From NCBI RefSeq assembly GCF_001552475.1, contig NZ_BCRG01000002.1, positions 62,001-126,000 on the forward strand: DNA of 64,000 bases, read 5' to 3'. The position numbers and the translations under genes are program-made. Positions within the stretch are counted from its first letter, which is position 1; every line of letters starts with the position of its first letter. This stretch comes from Microbacterium oleivorans NBRC 103075 (GTDB lineage Bacteria > Actinomycetota > Actinomycetes > Actinomycetales > Microbacteriaceae). Positions 16,936-26,268 of the stretch are shown piece by piece. The notes beneath the pieces are model-generated. The model had not been told where the DNA came from, did no database searches, and saw only the letters and a list, made by a program, of their open reading frames with translations.

Positions 16936-18073
16936 GGAAGCGCCGCGTCGCGACGTCACCGGCCCCCGCGTCGCCGTGCTCGGCTCCGGGAGCTGGGGGA
17001 CGACATTCGGGAAGGTCCTCGCCGATGGCGGCGCGGACGTCATGATGTGGGCTCGTCGGGCTGAACAGGCTCACGAGATCCGTGAGGGCAAGCGGAACAC
17101 GCAGTACCTCCCCGGCATCAACCTCCCGCGGGGACTGTCCGCCACGCACCACCTCGCCGAGGCGCTCGACGGTGCGACGCAGGTGTACATCGCGATCTCC
17201 AGCCAGGCGCTCCGGCAGAACTTGAAGGCCGTTCGCCCCCTCATCGGCACCAGTGACGTCCCCGTCGTCTCGCTCATGAAGGGCGTCGAGAAGAAGACCG
17301 GACTCCGGATGAGTCAGGTCCTCGAGCAGGAGCTGCACTGCGATCCCGATCGGATCGCGGTGGCATCCGGTCCGAACCTCGCCCTCGAGATCGCGCGGCA
17401 GCATCCCACCGCTGCCGTCATCTCGTCGTCGAGCCAGGAGACCGCAGAAGCGGTGGCGCGTCTCGCGCGCAACCGCTACTTCCGGACTTTTGTCAACACG
17501 GACGTGATCGGCACGGAATTCGGCGGTGTCCTGAAGAACCTCATCGCTGTCGCGATCGGCATCGTCGACGGCGTCGGCTACGGCGAGAACACGAAGGCGT
17601 CGATCATCACGCGCGGTCTGGTCGAGATGACCGACTTCGCGGTGGCTCAGGGTGCCCGTCCGGAGACGTTGCAGGGGTTGGCCGGACTCGGCGACCTGAT
17701 CGCGACGTGTCAGTCGCCCCTGAGCCGCAACAACACCGCTGGCCGCCTGCTCGGGCAGGGGTACAGCTTCACCGAGGTCGTCAAGCAGATGGATCAGACG
17801 GCCGAAGGGCTCGCGTCCGTCGCTCCCGTGCTGCAGCTGGCGAAAGCCGCCGGCGTACAGATGCCGATCGTCGAGCAGGTCAAAATGGTGCTCGACGGCA
17901 CGATGAACCCGCGCGACATCGCACCGCATCTGACGACGGATGACGACGAGCCCACCGAGGAGAGGACTCAGAATGGTTCAGGCGGCAGTGGTTCTGCTTT
18001 TCGGCGGGCGCTCCAGCGAGCATTCGATCAGTTCCGCCACGGCGGGCGGGGTGCTGCGGGCGATCGATCGTGA
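16910..18073 (+). CDS. gpsA: Glycerol-3-phosphate dehydrogenase [NAD(P)+], with an unusual C-terminal extension
   Basis: 387 residues versus about 330-350 for most GpsA proteins. It reduces dihydroxyacetone phosphate to sn-glycerol 3-phosphate for phospholipids. The Rossmann motif VLGSGSWGTTF is near residue 24, SGPNLALEIA and the catalytic-lysine segment GGVLKNLIAVAIG follow, and the domain ends near residue 345. The frame then continues 101 nt into ddl, adding a Gly/Ser/Arg-rich tail. A single C-to-T change at 17969 (CAG to TAG) would restore a stop just before the ddl ATG. I suggest stop-codon loss or a sequencing error. The start overlaps the end of plsC. Confidence 0.93.
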   Translation: MKRVDLTPKEAPRRDVTGPRVAVLGSGSWGTTFGKVLADGGADVMMWARRAEQAHEIREGKRNTQYLPGINLPRGLSATHHLAEALDGATQVYIAISSQALRQNLKAVRPLIGTSDVPVVSLMKGVEKKTGLRMSQVLEQELHCDPDRIAVASGPNLALEIARQHPTAAVISSSSQETAEAVARLARNRYFRTFVNTDVIGTEFGGVLKNLIAVAIGIVDGVGYGENTKASIITRGLVEMTDFAVAQGARPETLQGLAGLGDLIATCQSPLSRNNTAGRLLGQGYSFTEVVKQMDQTAEGLASVAPVLQLAKAAGVQMPIVEQVKMVLDGTMNPRDIAPHLTTDDDEPTEERTQNGSGGSGSAFRRALQRAFDQFRHGGRGAAGDRS

Positions 18074-19052
18074 CCGTTACCGCGTGATCCCCGTCGGGAT
18101 CACGCGCGAAGGTGCCTTCGTCCTGGAGGACGACGATCCCGACAAGTTCGCGCTCGACCCCGAGCGGCTCCCGGAGGTCGTCGACAACGGCACGCGCATC
18201 GTGTGGCCGGACTCCACCGCTCATCGGACGCTCTCCGTCCGTCGCCCCGACGGGACTGTGGAGTCTCTCGGCGACATCGATGTGGTGTTTCCCATCCTCC
18301 ACGGCCGCTTCGGCGAGGATGGCACGGTGCAGGGCTTCCTGGAGCTGCTCGACCTGCCGTACGTGGGCGCCGGTCTTCTCATGTCGGCGATCGGCATGGA
18401 CAAGCACACGACGAAGAGCGTGCTCCGCGCGGCGGGTGTTCCCGTCGTGCCGTGGGTCACTCTGACGCGTGCTGCCCTCGAACGTGATGACGACCTCTGG
18501 CGCCGTCGCGTCCGTGCCCTCGGTCTGCCCGTCTTCGTGAAGCCCGCTCGGGCCGGCTCGAGCGTCGGGGTGTCGAAGGTCTCGGAGTGGGACGAGTTGG
18601 ATGCCGCCCTCGACGTCGCCTTCGCCGAGGACACCAGCGTCCTCGTCGAGCAGGCCGTGACGGGCCGCGAGGTCGAGTGCGGCGTCCTGCAGGCACGCGA
18701 CGGCGGCGATCCCCGCGTCAGCGTCGCGGGGGAGATCGTAGTCAGTGGACGGGACTTCTACGATTTCGAGGCGAAGTACCTGGGGGCGCCCGGGATCGAC
18801 CTCGTCTGCCCTGCGGACCTGCACGACGGGGAACTCCGGGAGATGCAGCGGATCGCGGCGCAGGCGTTCGAGGCCGTCGGTGGTCAGGGATTGTCCCGTG
18901 TCGACTTCTTCTTCACGGGAACCGAATTCTTCGTCAACGAGGTCAACACGATGCCGGGGTTCACCCCGATCTCGATGTTCCCCACCTGCTGGATCCAGAG
19001 CGGCGTGAGCTACCCGGACCTCATCACCGAGCTGATCGAACTCGCCCGCTGA
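17973..19052 (+). CDS. ddl: D-alanine--D-alanine ligase
   Basis: 359 residues, matching DdlA-type enzymes. It joins two D-Ala for the peptidoglycan stem peptide using ATP. Motifs: the N-terminal LLFGGRSSEHSIS, the ATP-grasp core VKPARAGSSVGVSKV, and the Mg-binding EVNTMPGFTPIS near the C-terminus. The ATG at 17973 has GAGGAGAG upstream and lies inside the extended end of gpsA in a different frame. Together with murA it makes this stretch a peptidoglycan-precursor island. Confidence 0.96.
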   Translation: MVQAAVVLLFGGRSSEHSISSATAGGVLRAIDRDRYRVIPVGITREGAFVLEDDDPDKFALDPERLPEVVDNGTRIVWPDSTAHRTLSVRRPDGTVESLGDIDVVFPILHGRFGEDGTVQGFLELLDLPYVGAGLLMSAIGMDKHTTKSVLRAAGVPVVPWVTLTRAALERDDDLWRRRVRALGLPVFVKPARAGSSVGVSKVSEWDELDAALDVAFAEDTSVLVEQAVTGREVECGVLQARDGGDPRVSVAGEIVVSGRDFYDFEAKYLGAPGIDLVCPADLHDGELREMQRIAAQAFEAVGGQGLSRVDFFFTGTEFFVNEVNTMPGFTPISMFPTCWIQSGVSYPDLITELIELAR

Positions 19053-19055
19053 GGC

Positions 19056-19532
19056 TCAGGGCTGCGTCTCGGTCGGGGCCACGCATTTGGCCGTGGTCTC
19101 GAACCGCTTGGTGATCAGTCGGCTCACGGCCGAGACCGGTCCACTCGACGAGACGGCGTCGTAATCGATGATGAGTTGCACTGCAGGGACGCGTCCGTAC
19201 GTCGAGATCCGGTAGAGGGGCGCACGCGAATCGTCGACGACCCAGTCGACGCCGTCGACGGTGAAACACGGCAGAGTCGTCGGGCCGAGCGGCTTCTCTC
19301 CGCACGCGAACTGGACGGTCGTGGGGTCACCCCAGGCGGCCGTGGATTGCGCATCGGTCCAGCGCCGCTGCTGGTCGCCCATCACGTCCGGAAGCAGGAC
19401 CATCACCTGCGCACACCGCGGGTCGTCGGCCTGAGGCGGCGTGTCGACCGCGACGGTGGACGAGCAGCCCGAGAGGGCGGCGACACCGGCCACGATCAGG
19501 GCGAGCGCGGCGGTCCAACGGATTCGGGGCAT
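19056..19532 (-). CDS. DUF3515 lipoprotein
   Basis: 158 residues. A signal peptide of about 20 residues ends in a lipobox LSGC, so the mature protein should be lipid-anchored outside the membrane. The DUF3515 pattern is visible: four later cysteines (in DDPRCAQV, FACGEKP, PCFTV, AKCVAP) likely form two disulfides, with a WGDP turn. The function is unknown. The gene is commonly found between ddl and thiL in actinobacteria, as here, but on the opposite strand. The ATG at 19532 is the only good start. Confidence 0.85.
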   Translation of the reverse strand: MPRIRWTAALALIVAGVAALSGCSSTVAVDTPPQADDPRCAQVMVLLPDVMGDQQRRWTDAQSTAAWGDPTTVQFACGEKPLGPTTLPCFTVDGVDWVVDDSRAPLYRISTYGRVPAVQLIIDYDAVSSSGPVSAVSRLITKRFETTAKCVAPTETQP

Positions 19533-19554
19533 CGCTCCAGGCTACCGTGGACGC

Positions 19555-20526
19555 ATGGGTGAGCTCCGTGTGCGCGACGTGTCCGAGAAGGACTTGCTGG
19601 CCCGCATCCTGCGTGTGCTGAGCCCGGCGTCACGAGCCGAGGTCGGGCCCGGCGACGACGCCGCCGTCCTGGCTGTGCCGGGGGGACGAATCGTCGCAAC
19701 GACCGACACGCTCGTTCACGGTCCCGACTTCCGACTCGCCTGGACGTCCGCCTACGATCTCGGTTACAAGGCCGCCGCCGTCAACGTCGCAGACGTCGCG
19801 GCGATGGGCGCCCGACCCACCGCTCTCCTCGTGGCTCTCGCGCTTCCCGAGTCGCTCCCCGCCTCGTTCGTCGACCATCTCGCGACGGGATTCCGGGACG
19901 CCCTGGCCGAGCTCGCGCCGGGGTGCGCGGTGGAGGGTGGGGACCTCACGGTCTCGGACACCCTGACCGTCGCCGTCACCGCGCTCGGTGTCCTCGACGG
20001 TGTCGAGCCGGTCCTTCGGTCGGGCGCGCGTCCCGGCGACGAGGTCGCCGTCGCGGGGGAGCTCGGCGCAGCGGCTCGGGGGCTCGGCATTCTCTTCCGT
20101 CGTTTCCGGGATGCCGACGGCACACCCGTCGTCGTGTCGACCGACGCCCTGTCGCCCGCGGAGCGCCACGACATCGACGCGCAGCTGCGCCCTCGGCCGC
20201 CCGTCGAGCTCGGCGTCGTCGCCGCGCGCGCCGGTGCCACGGCGCTCATGGACATCTCCGATGGTCTCCTGCTCGATTCGTCACGGATCGCGGATGCGTC
20301 CGGGGTGACGATCTCCCTCGACGCCGACCTCGACGATGCTGCGCTGACGGGGGGAGAGGACCATGCCCTGCTGGCGTGTTTCCCTGCAGGCATGGCGCCG
20401 CCTGCGTTCGAGGTCATCGGACGGGTGCGGGAGCGCGGCGAGACCGCCGTGCTCGTGAAGGGGGCGGTGCGCGAGGACCGCGGCGGATGGGATCCCTACG
20501 CCGACTGGGACTCGACGCTCGGCTGA
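19555..20526 (+). CDS. thiL: Thiamine-monophosphate kinase
   Basis: 323 residues. ThiL phosphorylates thiamine monophosphate to thiamine pyrophosphate. Motifs of the PurM/ThiL fold: GPGDDAAVL near residue 30, the DTLVHGPDF segment, VADVAAMGA near 80, MDISDGLLLD near 225 and GGEDHALLACF near 265. The ATG at 19555 lies 6 nt after a -10-like TACCGT (19543-19548), so the mRNA is probably leaderless. No other thiamine genes are in the window. Its last 31 nt overlap the convergent rsmD. Confidence 0.93.
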   Translation: MGELRVRDVSEKDLLARILRVLSPASRAEVGPGDDAAVLAVPGGRIVATTDTLVHGPDFRLAWTSAYDLGYKAAAVNVADVAAMGARPTALLVALALPESLPASFVDHLATGFRDALAELAPGCAVEGGDLTVSDTLTVAVTALGVLDGVEPVLRSGARPGDEVAVAGELGAAARGLGILFRRFRDADGTPVVVSTDALSPAERHDIDAQLRPRPPVELGVVAARAGATALMDISDGLLLDSSRIADASGVTISLDADLDDAALTGGEDHALLACFPAGMAPPAFEVIGRVRERGETAVLVKGAVREDRGGWDPYADWDSTLG

Positions 20527-21098
20527 GGCGGAGCCCCGGCATCCGCTGGGCTGAGCCACCATACGGTCGTGTCACCGTATTTCTTGGCGCGGTCGACGAC
20601 GAGACCGTCCGGCAGGGCGGGGTCGCCGGAGCGGGTGGCCCGCTCGAGGACCACGATGGCTTCGTCGGACAGGCGTGGCACGAGGAGCCCGAGAGTCGCC
20701 TCGACCTCGGCATCCGGCATGTCGTAAGGCGGGTCGACGAACACCAGGTCGAACGACGCGGCGGCGGCCCGGAGGAATCCCTCCGCTGCGGCCCGATGAA
20801 CGGTGAGCCGACGCCCGGGAAGGCTCCGGGCGACGGCGCGGACGTTGCGCTCGATGATGGACGCCGCCCGCGGCGCCCTCTCGACGAGATCGGCCGACGC
20901 CGCCCCGCGGCTGACGGCTTCGAGTCCGAGAGCCCCAGAGCCTGCGTAGAGGTCCAGAACGGTCGCATCGCGGATGAGATCCGCCGCTTCAAGCGCCCCG
21001 AAGAGCGACTCGCGCACACGCTCGCTCGTGGGACGCGTGCCGGCGCTCGGTACGGCGAGGGGCAGCGATCCTGCCGCGCCCGCAATGATCCTCGTCAC
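20496..21098 (-). CDS. rsmD: 16S rRNA (guanine(966)-N2)-methyltransferase
   Basis: 200 residues. A class I SAM methyltransferase with LDLYAGSGALGLE (residues 48-60) as the SAM loop and a DPPY catalytic motif at 122-125, the RsmD version of NPPY. It methylates G966 of 16S rRNA in the assembling small subunit. The start is GTG at 21098. Its C-terminal end is tail-to-tail with thiL with a 31-nt overlap. The rsmD-recG-coaD neighbourhood is typical for the family. Confidence 0.92.
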   Translation of the reverse strand: MTRIIAGAAGSLPLAVPSAGTRPTSERVRESLFGALEAADLIRDATVLDLYAGSGALGLEAVSRGAASADLVERAPRAASIIERNVRAVARSLPGRRLTVHRAAAEGFLRAAAASFDLVFVDPPYDMPDAEVEATLGLLVPRLSDEAIVVLERATRSGDPALPDGLVVDRAKKYGDTTVWWLSPADAGAPPQPSVESQSA

Positions 21099-21142
21099 CC
21101 CGCCACGATAGCCGCGTCGGCGGGCGCTCTTAGACTCATCCC

Positions 21143-23290
21143 ATGCCGTCGCACTCGCTGGATACGCCGCTCCTGGATGCGGTGGGCGAGACGCTCGCGA
21201 AAGGTCTGCGCCGCGCGTTCCACATGACGACGGTGGGCGACCTGCTCGCCCACTACCCGCGCCGCTACGCGAACCACGGCGAGCTGACCCCGATCGCCGA
21301 CCTCCCGCTCGGCGAACTGGTCACGATCGTCGCAGAGGTGCGCTCCGCGTCGACTCGATCCATGCGGGGCCGCCGCGGCGAGCTCGTGGAGGTCATCATC
21401 GGCGACGGCCAGGGCACGATGTCCCTCACGTTCTTCGGCCAGGCATGGCGCTTGAAGGATCTGCGTGCGGGTCGGCAGGGGATCTTCTCCGGGAAGGTGG
21501 GGGAGTACCGGGGTCAGAAGCAGCTGACTCATCCCGATTACGAGCTCTTCGACGATGAGGGTACGGCCCGACTGACGGCCGAGGCGTGGCGGACGCTCCC
21601 CATCCCGATCTATCCGGCGACCAGCACGTTCTCCAGCTGGCAGGTGAAGCGCTGCGTCGACCAGGTGCTTCCTGGTCTGACCGGTGTGCCCGAACCGCTC
21701 CCCGACGCATTCCGGCGGGAGCAGGGTCTTCTCGACGCCACGACCGCCCTCGCGCGGATCCATGCACCCACGACCTTCGATGAGATCGACCCGGCCCGCG
21801 AAACCCTCCGCATGCACGAGGCCTTCGTGCTGCAGGCGGCGCTTCTGCAGCAGCGGCAGTCGGTGCGGATGATGGAGGCGACCGCGCGTCCGGCGGGTGA
21901 GCTGCTGGCTCGTTTCGATGCGGCGCTCCCGTTCGATCGCACGCCCGACCAGGTGGGGGTCGGCGATCGCATCGCCGCCGATCTCGTCGCTCCATGGCCG
22001 ATGAACCGCCTCGTCCAAGGTGAGGTGGGTTCGGGCAAGACCCTCGTCGCGCTCCGAGCGATGCTGCAGGTGGCCCAGTCCGGTGGGCAGTCAGCCCTCA
22101 TCGCCCCCACCGAGGTCCTCGCTGCCCAGCACGTCCGCTCCATGGCGCGCATGCTCGGGCCGGAGCTCGCGCCCGAGCTCATGCCCACGCTGCTGACCGG
22201 CCAGTTGTCGACCGCCGAGCGCCGGCGTGCGGCACTGCGCGTCGCCTCCGGGCAGGCCCGCATTGTGATCGGCACGCACGCGCTGCTGAGCCAGTCCACG
22301 ACCTTCGCCGACCTCGGTCTGGTCGTCGTCGACGAGCAGCATCGATTCGGGGTCGATCAGCGTGAGACGCTCCGGGCGAAGGGCAGCTCCCCGCACGTTC
22401 TCGTGCTCACGGCGACACCGATCCCGCGGACCGTCGCGATGACGGTCTTCGGTGATCTCGACGTCTCTACGATCCGCACGATGCCGGGCGGTCGCGCCGG
22501 TATCTCGAGCTTCGTGGCGCCGGTGGGCGAAAAGCCGGCCTGGTTCGCCCGGGTGTGGGAACGCGTCGCGGAAGAGGTCCGTCTGGGACGTCAGGCGTTC
22601 GTCGTGTGCCCGGCGATCGACGCCTCGACGGATGCCGACGACGACGAGCTGCCGGAGGGCGAAGAGCCGGGCAAGACCCGCTGGGGCGTCGTCCAGGCGG
22701 CGGCTCTGTTGGCGGGGCATCCCGATTTCCGCGACATCCGCGTCGAGATCCTCCACGGCAAGATGCCCGGTGACGAGAAGGATGCCGTCATGCAGGCGTT
22801 CGCCCGCGGGGACATCGACGTGCTGGTCGCCACGACAGTGGTGGAGGTGGGCGTCGACGTGCCGAACGCGTCGACGATGGTGATCCTCGAGGCGGATCGG
22901 TTCGGGGTGTCGCAGTTGCACCAGCTCCGCGGGCGTGTCGGTCGAGGATCCGTTCCCGGCCTCTGCCTCCTGGTGACCGAGGCCGACCCGTTCACGCCGG
23001 CTCGGCAACGCGTCGAGGCCGTCGCGGCGACGACGGACGGCTTCGAGCTGGCCGAGGTGGACCTCGACCTGCGCGGTGAGGGCGACGTCCTGGGCGACGC
23101 TCAGTCTGGTGTTCGTTCTTCGTTGCGCCTCCTTCGCGTCGTGGCCGACGCCGACCTCATCGCGACGGCTCGCGCCGAAGCGGAGCAGCTCCTCGCCGAG
23201 GATCCCACCCTCGCCCGCACGCCGGGTCTCGCGGCAGCCATCGCCGGGCGCGTGAGCCAGCGGGAGCGCGCCGCGCTGGGCAAGAACTGA
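21143..23290 (+). CDS. recG: ATP-dependent DNA helicase RecG
   Basis: 715 residues. RecG remodels stalled replication forks and Holliday junctions. An N-terminal wedge (OB-fold) domain of about 200 residues precedes the helicase core: Walker A GEVGSGKT at about 293-300, DEQH (DEAH variant) at 397-400, TATPIPRT as motif III, and the C-terminal QLRGRVGRG motif VI. A GDVLGDAQSG stretch marks the RecG C-terminal TRG-like region. The ATG at 21143 is 6 nt from TAGACT (21131-21136), so the message is probably leaderless. Confidence 0.96.
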   Translation: MPSHSLDTPLLDAVGETLAKGLRRAFHMTTVGDLLAHYPRRYANHGELTPIADLPLGELVTIVAEVRSASTRSMRGRRGELVEVIIGDGQGTMSLTFFGQAWRLKDLRAGRQGIFSGKVGEYRGQKQLTHPDYELFDDEGTARLTAEAWRTLPIPIYPATSTFSSWQVKRCVDQVLPGLTGVPEPLPDAFRREQGLLDATTALARIHAPTTFDEIDPARETLRMHEAFVLQAALLQQRQSVRMMEATARPAGELLARFDAALPFDRTPDQVGVGDRIAADLVAPWPMNRLVQGEVGSGKTLVALRAMLQVAQSGGQSALIAPTEVLAAQHVRSMARMLGPELAPELMPTLLTGQLSTAERRRAALRVASGQARIVIGTHALLSQSTTFADLGLVVVDEQHRFGVDQRETLRAKGSSPHVLVLTATPIPRTVAMTVFGDLDVSTIRTMPGGRAGISSFVAPVGEKPAWFARVWERVAEEVRLGRQAFVVCPAIDASTDADDDELPEGEEPGKTRWGVVQAAALLAGHPDFRDIRVEILHGKMPGDEKDAVMQAFARGDIDVLVATTVVEVGVDVPNASTMVILEADRFGVSQLHQLRGRVGRGSVPGLCLLVTEADPFTPARQRVEAVAATTDGFELAEVDLDLRGEGDVLGDAQSGVRSSLRLLRVVADADLIATARAEAEQLLAEDPTLARTPGLAAAIAGRVSQRERAALGKN

Positions 23291-23332
23291 GCCGAGGCGC
23301 AGCGCGGGCGTTCTGTCATTAGGCTCATCGAC

Positions 23333-23830
23333 ATGAACAACCGGATCGCGGTGGTGCCAGGCTCGTTCGATCCGCCGACGTTGGGGCACCTCGACGTCAT
23401 TCGGCGCGCCGCGGCCCTCTACGACCAGCTGCACGTCCTGGTCGTGCACAACCCCGGCAAAGAGGCGATGCTGCCCATCGCACAGCGACTCACCCTGCTG
23501 GAGCAGTCGATCGCCGAGGGTGACATCGAGGGCGACGTCGTCGTCGCCGCATGGAGCGTCGGCCTGCTGGTGGACTACGCCACCGACGTCAACGCGGGCG
23601 TACTGGTGAAGGGGATCCGTTCACAGGTGGATGTCGCCTACGAAACGCCCATGGCGATCGTGAACCGCCACCTCGCGCACGTCGAGACGGTCTTCCTGCT
23701 CCCCGACCCGGCACACGCGCTGGTGTCGAGTTCGCTCGTTCGACAGGTGGCATCCCTCGGGGGAGACGTGTCCCCCTTCGTGCCCGGTCCTGTGGCGCGA
23801 TTCCTCGACACGGCGGCCGGCGCAGCCTGA
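23333..23830 (+). CDS. coaD: Phosphopantetheine adenylyltransferase
   Basis: 165 residues, the standard length. It adenylates 4'-phosphopantetheine to dephospho-CoA, the fourth step of CoA synthesis. The nucleotidyltransferase motif TLGH (equivalent to TxGH) is in [12 protein letters not shown], and the second signature is [10 protein letters not shown]. The ATG at 23333 lies 7 nt after TAGGCT (23320-23325) with no ribosome site, so it is probably leaderless. Confidence 0.95.
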   Translation: MNNRIAVVPGSFDPPTLGHLDVIRRAAALYDQLHVLVVHNPGKEAMLPIAQRLTLLEQSIAEGDIEGDVVVAAWSVGLLVDYATDVNAGVLVKGIRSQVDVAYETPMAIVNRHLAHVETVFLLPDPAHALVSSSLVRQVASLGGDVSPFVPGPVARFLDTAAGAA

Positions 23831-23871
23831 ACCGGCCCAGCCCGGCCTGGGCACGCGTACGATGGACGACC

Positions 23872-24444
23872 GTGGTCAGAAAGCGCGTGAGTGGTCCCTT
23901 CGTCCTTCCCGTTAGGGACATCCTTCGAGCTCCCGGAGAGATGAGGGAGTTCGAGCTGACGGTGCCCGCCCCCGAGAAGTGGGGCGAGGGTTTAGCGTGG
24001 GTCGACAAGGGCTCCGACGTCGAGGTCGACGTGCGACTCGAGTCGGTGCACGAGGGGATTCTCGTGACGGCGGAGACCGTCACCACTTACGAGGCGCAGT
24101 GCAGTCGGTGCCTCGTGGACCTGACACACCCGCTCGAAGTCGAGTTTCAAGAGCTCTTCGGGTATTCTGGGGACGAAGCGACCGACTTCCAGGTTCAAGA
24201 CGACCACGTGGATCTTGAAACTGGCATCAGGGATGCGATCGTCCTGTCGCTTCCGTTCCAACCGGTGTGTCAGCCGGATTGCCCCGGACTTGATCCGTCT
24301 ACGGGCGAGAGGCTGACCGGAGCAGCGGTACAGGAAACCCAGATCGACCCGCGCTGGACTGCGCTGGCCGCCTTGTCGGCCCAAACCCCAGACCACGACG
24401 GCGAGGCAATACGCCCCGCCGCCGACGACACAGAGAAGAGCTGA
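23872..24444 (+). CDS. yceD: DUF177/YceD family protein upstream of rpmF
   Basis: 190 residues. The DUF177 family (YceD in E. coli, linked to 23S rRNA accumulation) typically sits directly before rpmF, as here with a 2-nt gap. Four cysteines (CSRC near residue 82 and CQPDC near 130) probably bind zinc. The GTG at 23872 is chosen because it lies 8 nt after a TACGAT -10-like box (leaderless) and the family N-terminus is basic; a GTG at 23887 is possible. The role in ribosome assembly is known for homologues and inferred here. Confidence 0.85.
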   Translation: MVRKRVSGPFVLPVRDILRAPGEMREFELTVPAPEKWGEGLAWVDKGSDVEVDVRLESVHEGILVTAETVTTYEAQCSRCLVDLTHPLEVEFQELFGYSGDEATDFQVQDDHVDLETGIRDAIVLSLPFQPVCQPDCPGLDPSTGERLTGAAVQETQIDPRWTALAALSAQTPDHDGEAIRPAADDTEKS

Positions 24445-24446
24445 CC

Positions 24447-24656
24447 ATGGCAGGTAACCCCCCGAAGCGGAAGGTCTCCCGCTCCAACACCCGTTCGCGT
24501 CGCGCGCAGTGGAAGGCTGAGGCCCCCACGCTCGTCAAGACCATCGAGAACGGCAAGGTCGTCTACAGCCGTCCCCACCAGGCGAAGGTCGTCACCGACT
24601 CGCAGGGCACGGAGCTGTTCCTCGAGTACAAGGGCCGCAAGGTCGCCGACGTCTGA
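24447..24656 (+). CDS. rpmF: 50S ribosomal protein L32
   Basis: 69 residues with the conserved N-terminus [18 protein letters not shown] and a basic body. The zinc-binding cysteines of C+ L32 are absent, so this is the C- (zinc-free) version. It follows the YceD gene by 2 nt, so the two are co-expressed. Confidence 0.95.
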   Translation: MAGNPPKRKVSRSNTRSRRAQWKAEAPTLVKTIENGKVVYSRPHQAKVVTDSQGTELFLEYKGRKVADV

Positions 24657-24666
24657 TCGACGCGTC

Positions 24667-25359
24667 ATGACTGACGCTGTCACCGATCACTCGGTGCTCA
24701 CACACAAGCTCGGGGTCGACATCGACCCCGAGCTTGTGTCGCTTGCACTCACTCACCGTTCGTACGCCTACGAGAACGGCGGGATCGCCCACAACGAGCG
24801 TTTGGAGTTCCTTGGGGACTCCATTCTCGGCATGGCCGTCACCGTCCACCTCTACCGAACGCATCCGGACCTCGACGAGGGGTCTCTGGCGAAACGGCGA
24901 GCGAGCGTCGTGTCGACGGTTGCTCTCGCGGAAGTGGCCCGCAGCATGGGCCTCGGCGCCCACCTGCGGCTGGGACGCGGTGAGGACCAGACCGGCGGAC
25001 GCGACAAGGACTCGATCCTCGCCGACACGACCGAAGCTCTCATCGGCGCTGCCTATCTGTCCGCAGGCATCGACGAGGCGACCGCGCTCGTGCTCCGGCT
25101 GGTGTCTCCGTTGATGGCCGACCCAGAGCGCTACGGCGCGGCGATGGACCCCAAGACTGCTTTGCAGGAACTCGCCGCACGATCGGGACTCCCGGTCCCG
25201 TCGTACAGCGTGGAGGCCGAAGGCCCCGACCATCACCGCGTCTTCACGGCGACGGTCGCCGTGGGCGATGTCGCGCGCAGCGGTCGCGGTTCGAGCAAGA
25301 AGCAGTCCGAGATGGTCGCTGCCCTCGCGGTGTGGCGCGAACTGTCCGCGCAGGCGTGA
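24667..25359 (+). CDS. rnc: Ribonuclease III
   Basis: 230 residues. It cleaves double-stranded RNA in rRNA and mRNA maturation. The RNase III signature NERLEFLGDSIL is at residues 43-54, with a second acidic cluster DTTEALIGA near 120. A double-stranded RNA-binding domain occupies about 150-228 (KTALQELAA to KKQSEMVAALAVW). It follows rpmF by 10 nt and precedes mutM by 6 nt, so translation and repair genes are probably co-transcribed. Confidence 0.96.
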   Translation: MTDAVTDHSVLTHKLGVDIDPELVSLALTHRSYAYENGGIAHNERLEFLGDSILGMAVTVHLYRTHPDLDEGSLAKRRASVVSTVALAEVARSMGLGAHLRLGRGEDQTGGRDKDSILADTTEALIGAAYLSAGIDEATALVLRLVSPLMADPERYGAAMDPKTALQELAARSGLPVPSYSVEAEGPDHHRVFTATVAVGDVARSGRGSSKKQSEMVAALAVWRELSAQA

Positions 25360-25365
25360 GCCCTG

Positions 25366-26268
25366 ATGCCCGAACTCCCTGAGGTCGAGGTCGTGCGCGC
25401 GGGCCTCGCGCCGGCACTCGCGGGCTCTCGGATCGATGCCGTCACGGTCCTCGACTCCCGGGCTCTCACGCGGCATGGGGGTACGGCGGCCGACTTCGAG
25501 GCCCGGCTGACCGGTCGCCGAGTGGACGCTGTCGTTCGCCGGGGCAAGTTCCTGTGGATGCCGCTGGCTGATGTCAACGTTCGCACTGAGGCGATCGTGG
25601 GCCACCTCGGTATGAGCGGTCAGATGCTGCTGCGCGCCTCGGGTGCGCCTGAGATCCGACACGAACGCGTCCGTTTCGATGTCCGGCATCCGGTTCACGG
25701 AGACGTCGCAATGGTGTTCGTCGACCAGCGGACCTTCGGCTCACTCGCGATCGACACGCTGGAGCGGACCGTCGACGGGGCAGCAGGCGGCTGGGGCAGC
25801 GAGGATGCCTCCGTGCCCTCCCAAGTCGCCCACATCGCCCGCGATCCCCTCGATCCGGCTTTCGACGTGAAAGCGTTCCGTGGGGCGTTGGGGCGCTCAC
25901 GGTCAGCGATCAAGCGGGTCCTTCTCGACCAGACGGTCGTGAGCGGGATCGGCAACATCTACGCGGACGAGTCGCTGTGGGCGGCGCGCCTTCACCCCGA
26001 ACGCCCCGCCGAAGACATCCCGGTTCGCGCCGTCGGTCAGCTCCTCAGCGAGATCCGCGCGGTGCTGCAGAAAGCCCTCGCCGAGGGAGGGACGAGTTTC
26101 GATGCCCAGTACGTCAACGTCAACGGACAAGCGGGATACTTCGCCCATTCCCTCAACGCCTACGGCCGGACGGGGGAGCCGTGCCCGCGATGCGGCACGC
26201 CGATCGTGCGAGTCAGCTTCACGAACCGATCGAGTCATTACTGCCCGCGGTGCCAACGCCGGCGTTAG
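25366..26268 (+). CDS. mutM: Formamidopyrimidine-DNA glycosylase
   Basis: 300 residues. MutM excises 8-oxoguanine and cleaves the abasic site. The catalytic N-terminal proline and Glu are in MPELPEVE; the lysine loop GKFLWMPL and the NIYADESLW helix-two-turn-helix follow. The C-terminal zinc finger has two CxxC pairs (CPRC and CPRC, about residues 268 and 294). Its end overlaps the convergent acetyltransferase gene by 4 nt. Confidence 0.95.
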   Translation: MPELPEVEVVRAGLAPALAGSRIDAVTVLDSRALTRHGGTAADFEARLTGRRVDAVVRRGKFLWMPLADVNVRTEAIVGHLGMSGQMLLRASGAPEIRHERVRFDVRHPVHGDVAMVFVDQRTFGSLAIDTLERTVDGAAGGWGSEDASVPSQVAHIARDPLDPAFDVKAFRGALGRSRSAIKRVLLDQTVVSGIGNIYADESLWAARLHPERPAEDIPVRAVGQLLSEIRAVLQKALAEGGTSFDAQYVNVNGQAGYFAHSLNAYGRTGEPCPRCGTPIVRVSFTNRSSHYCPRCQRRR

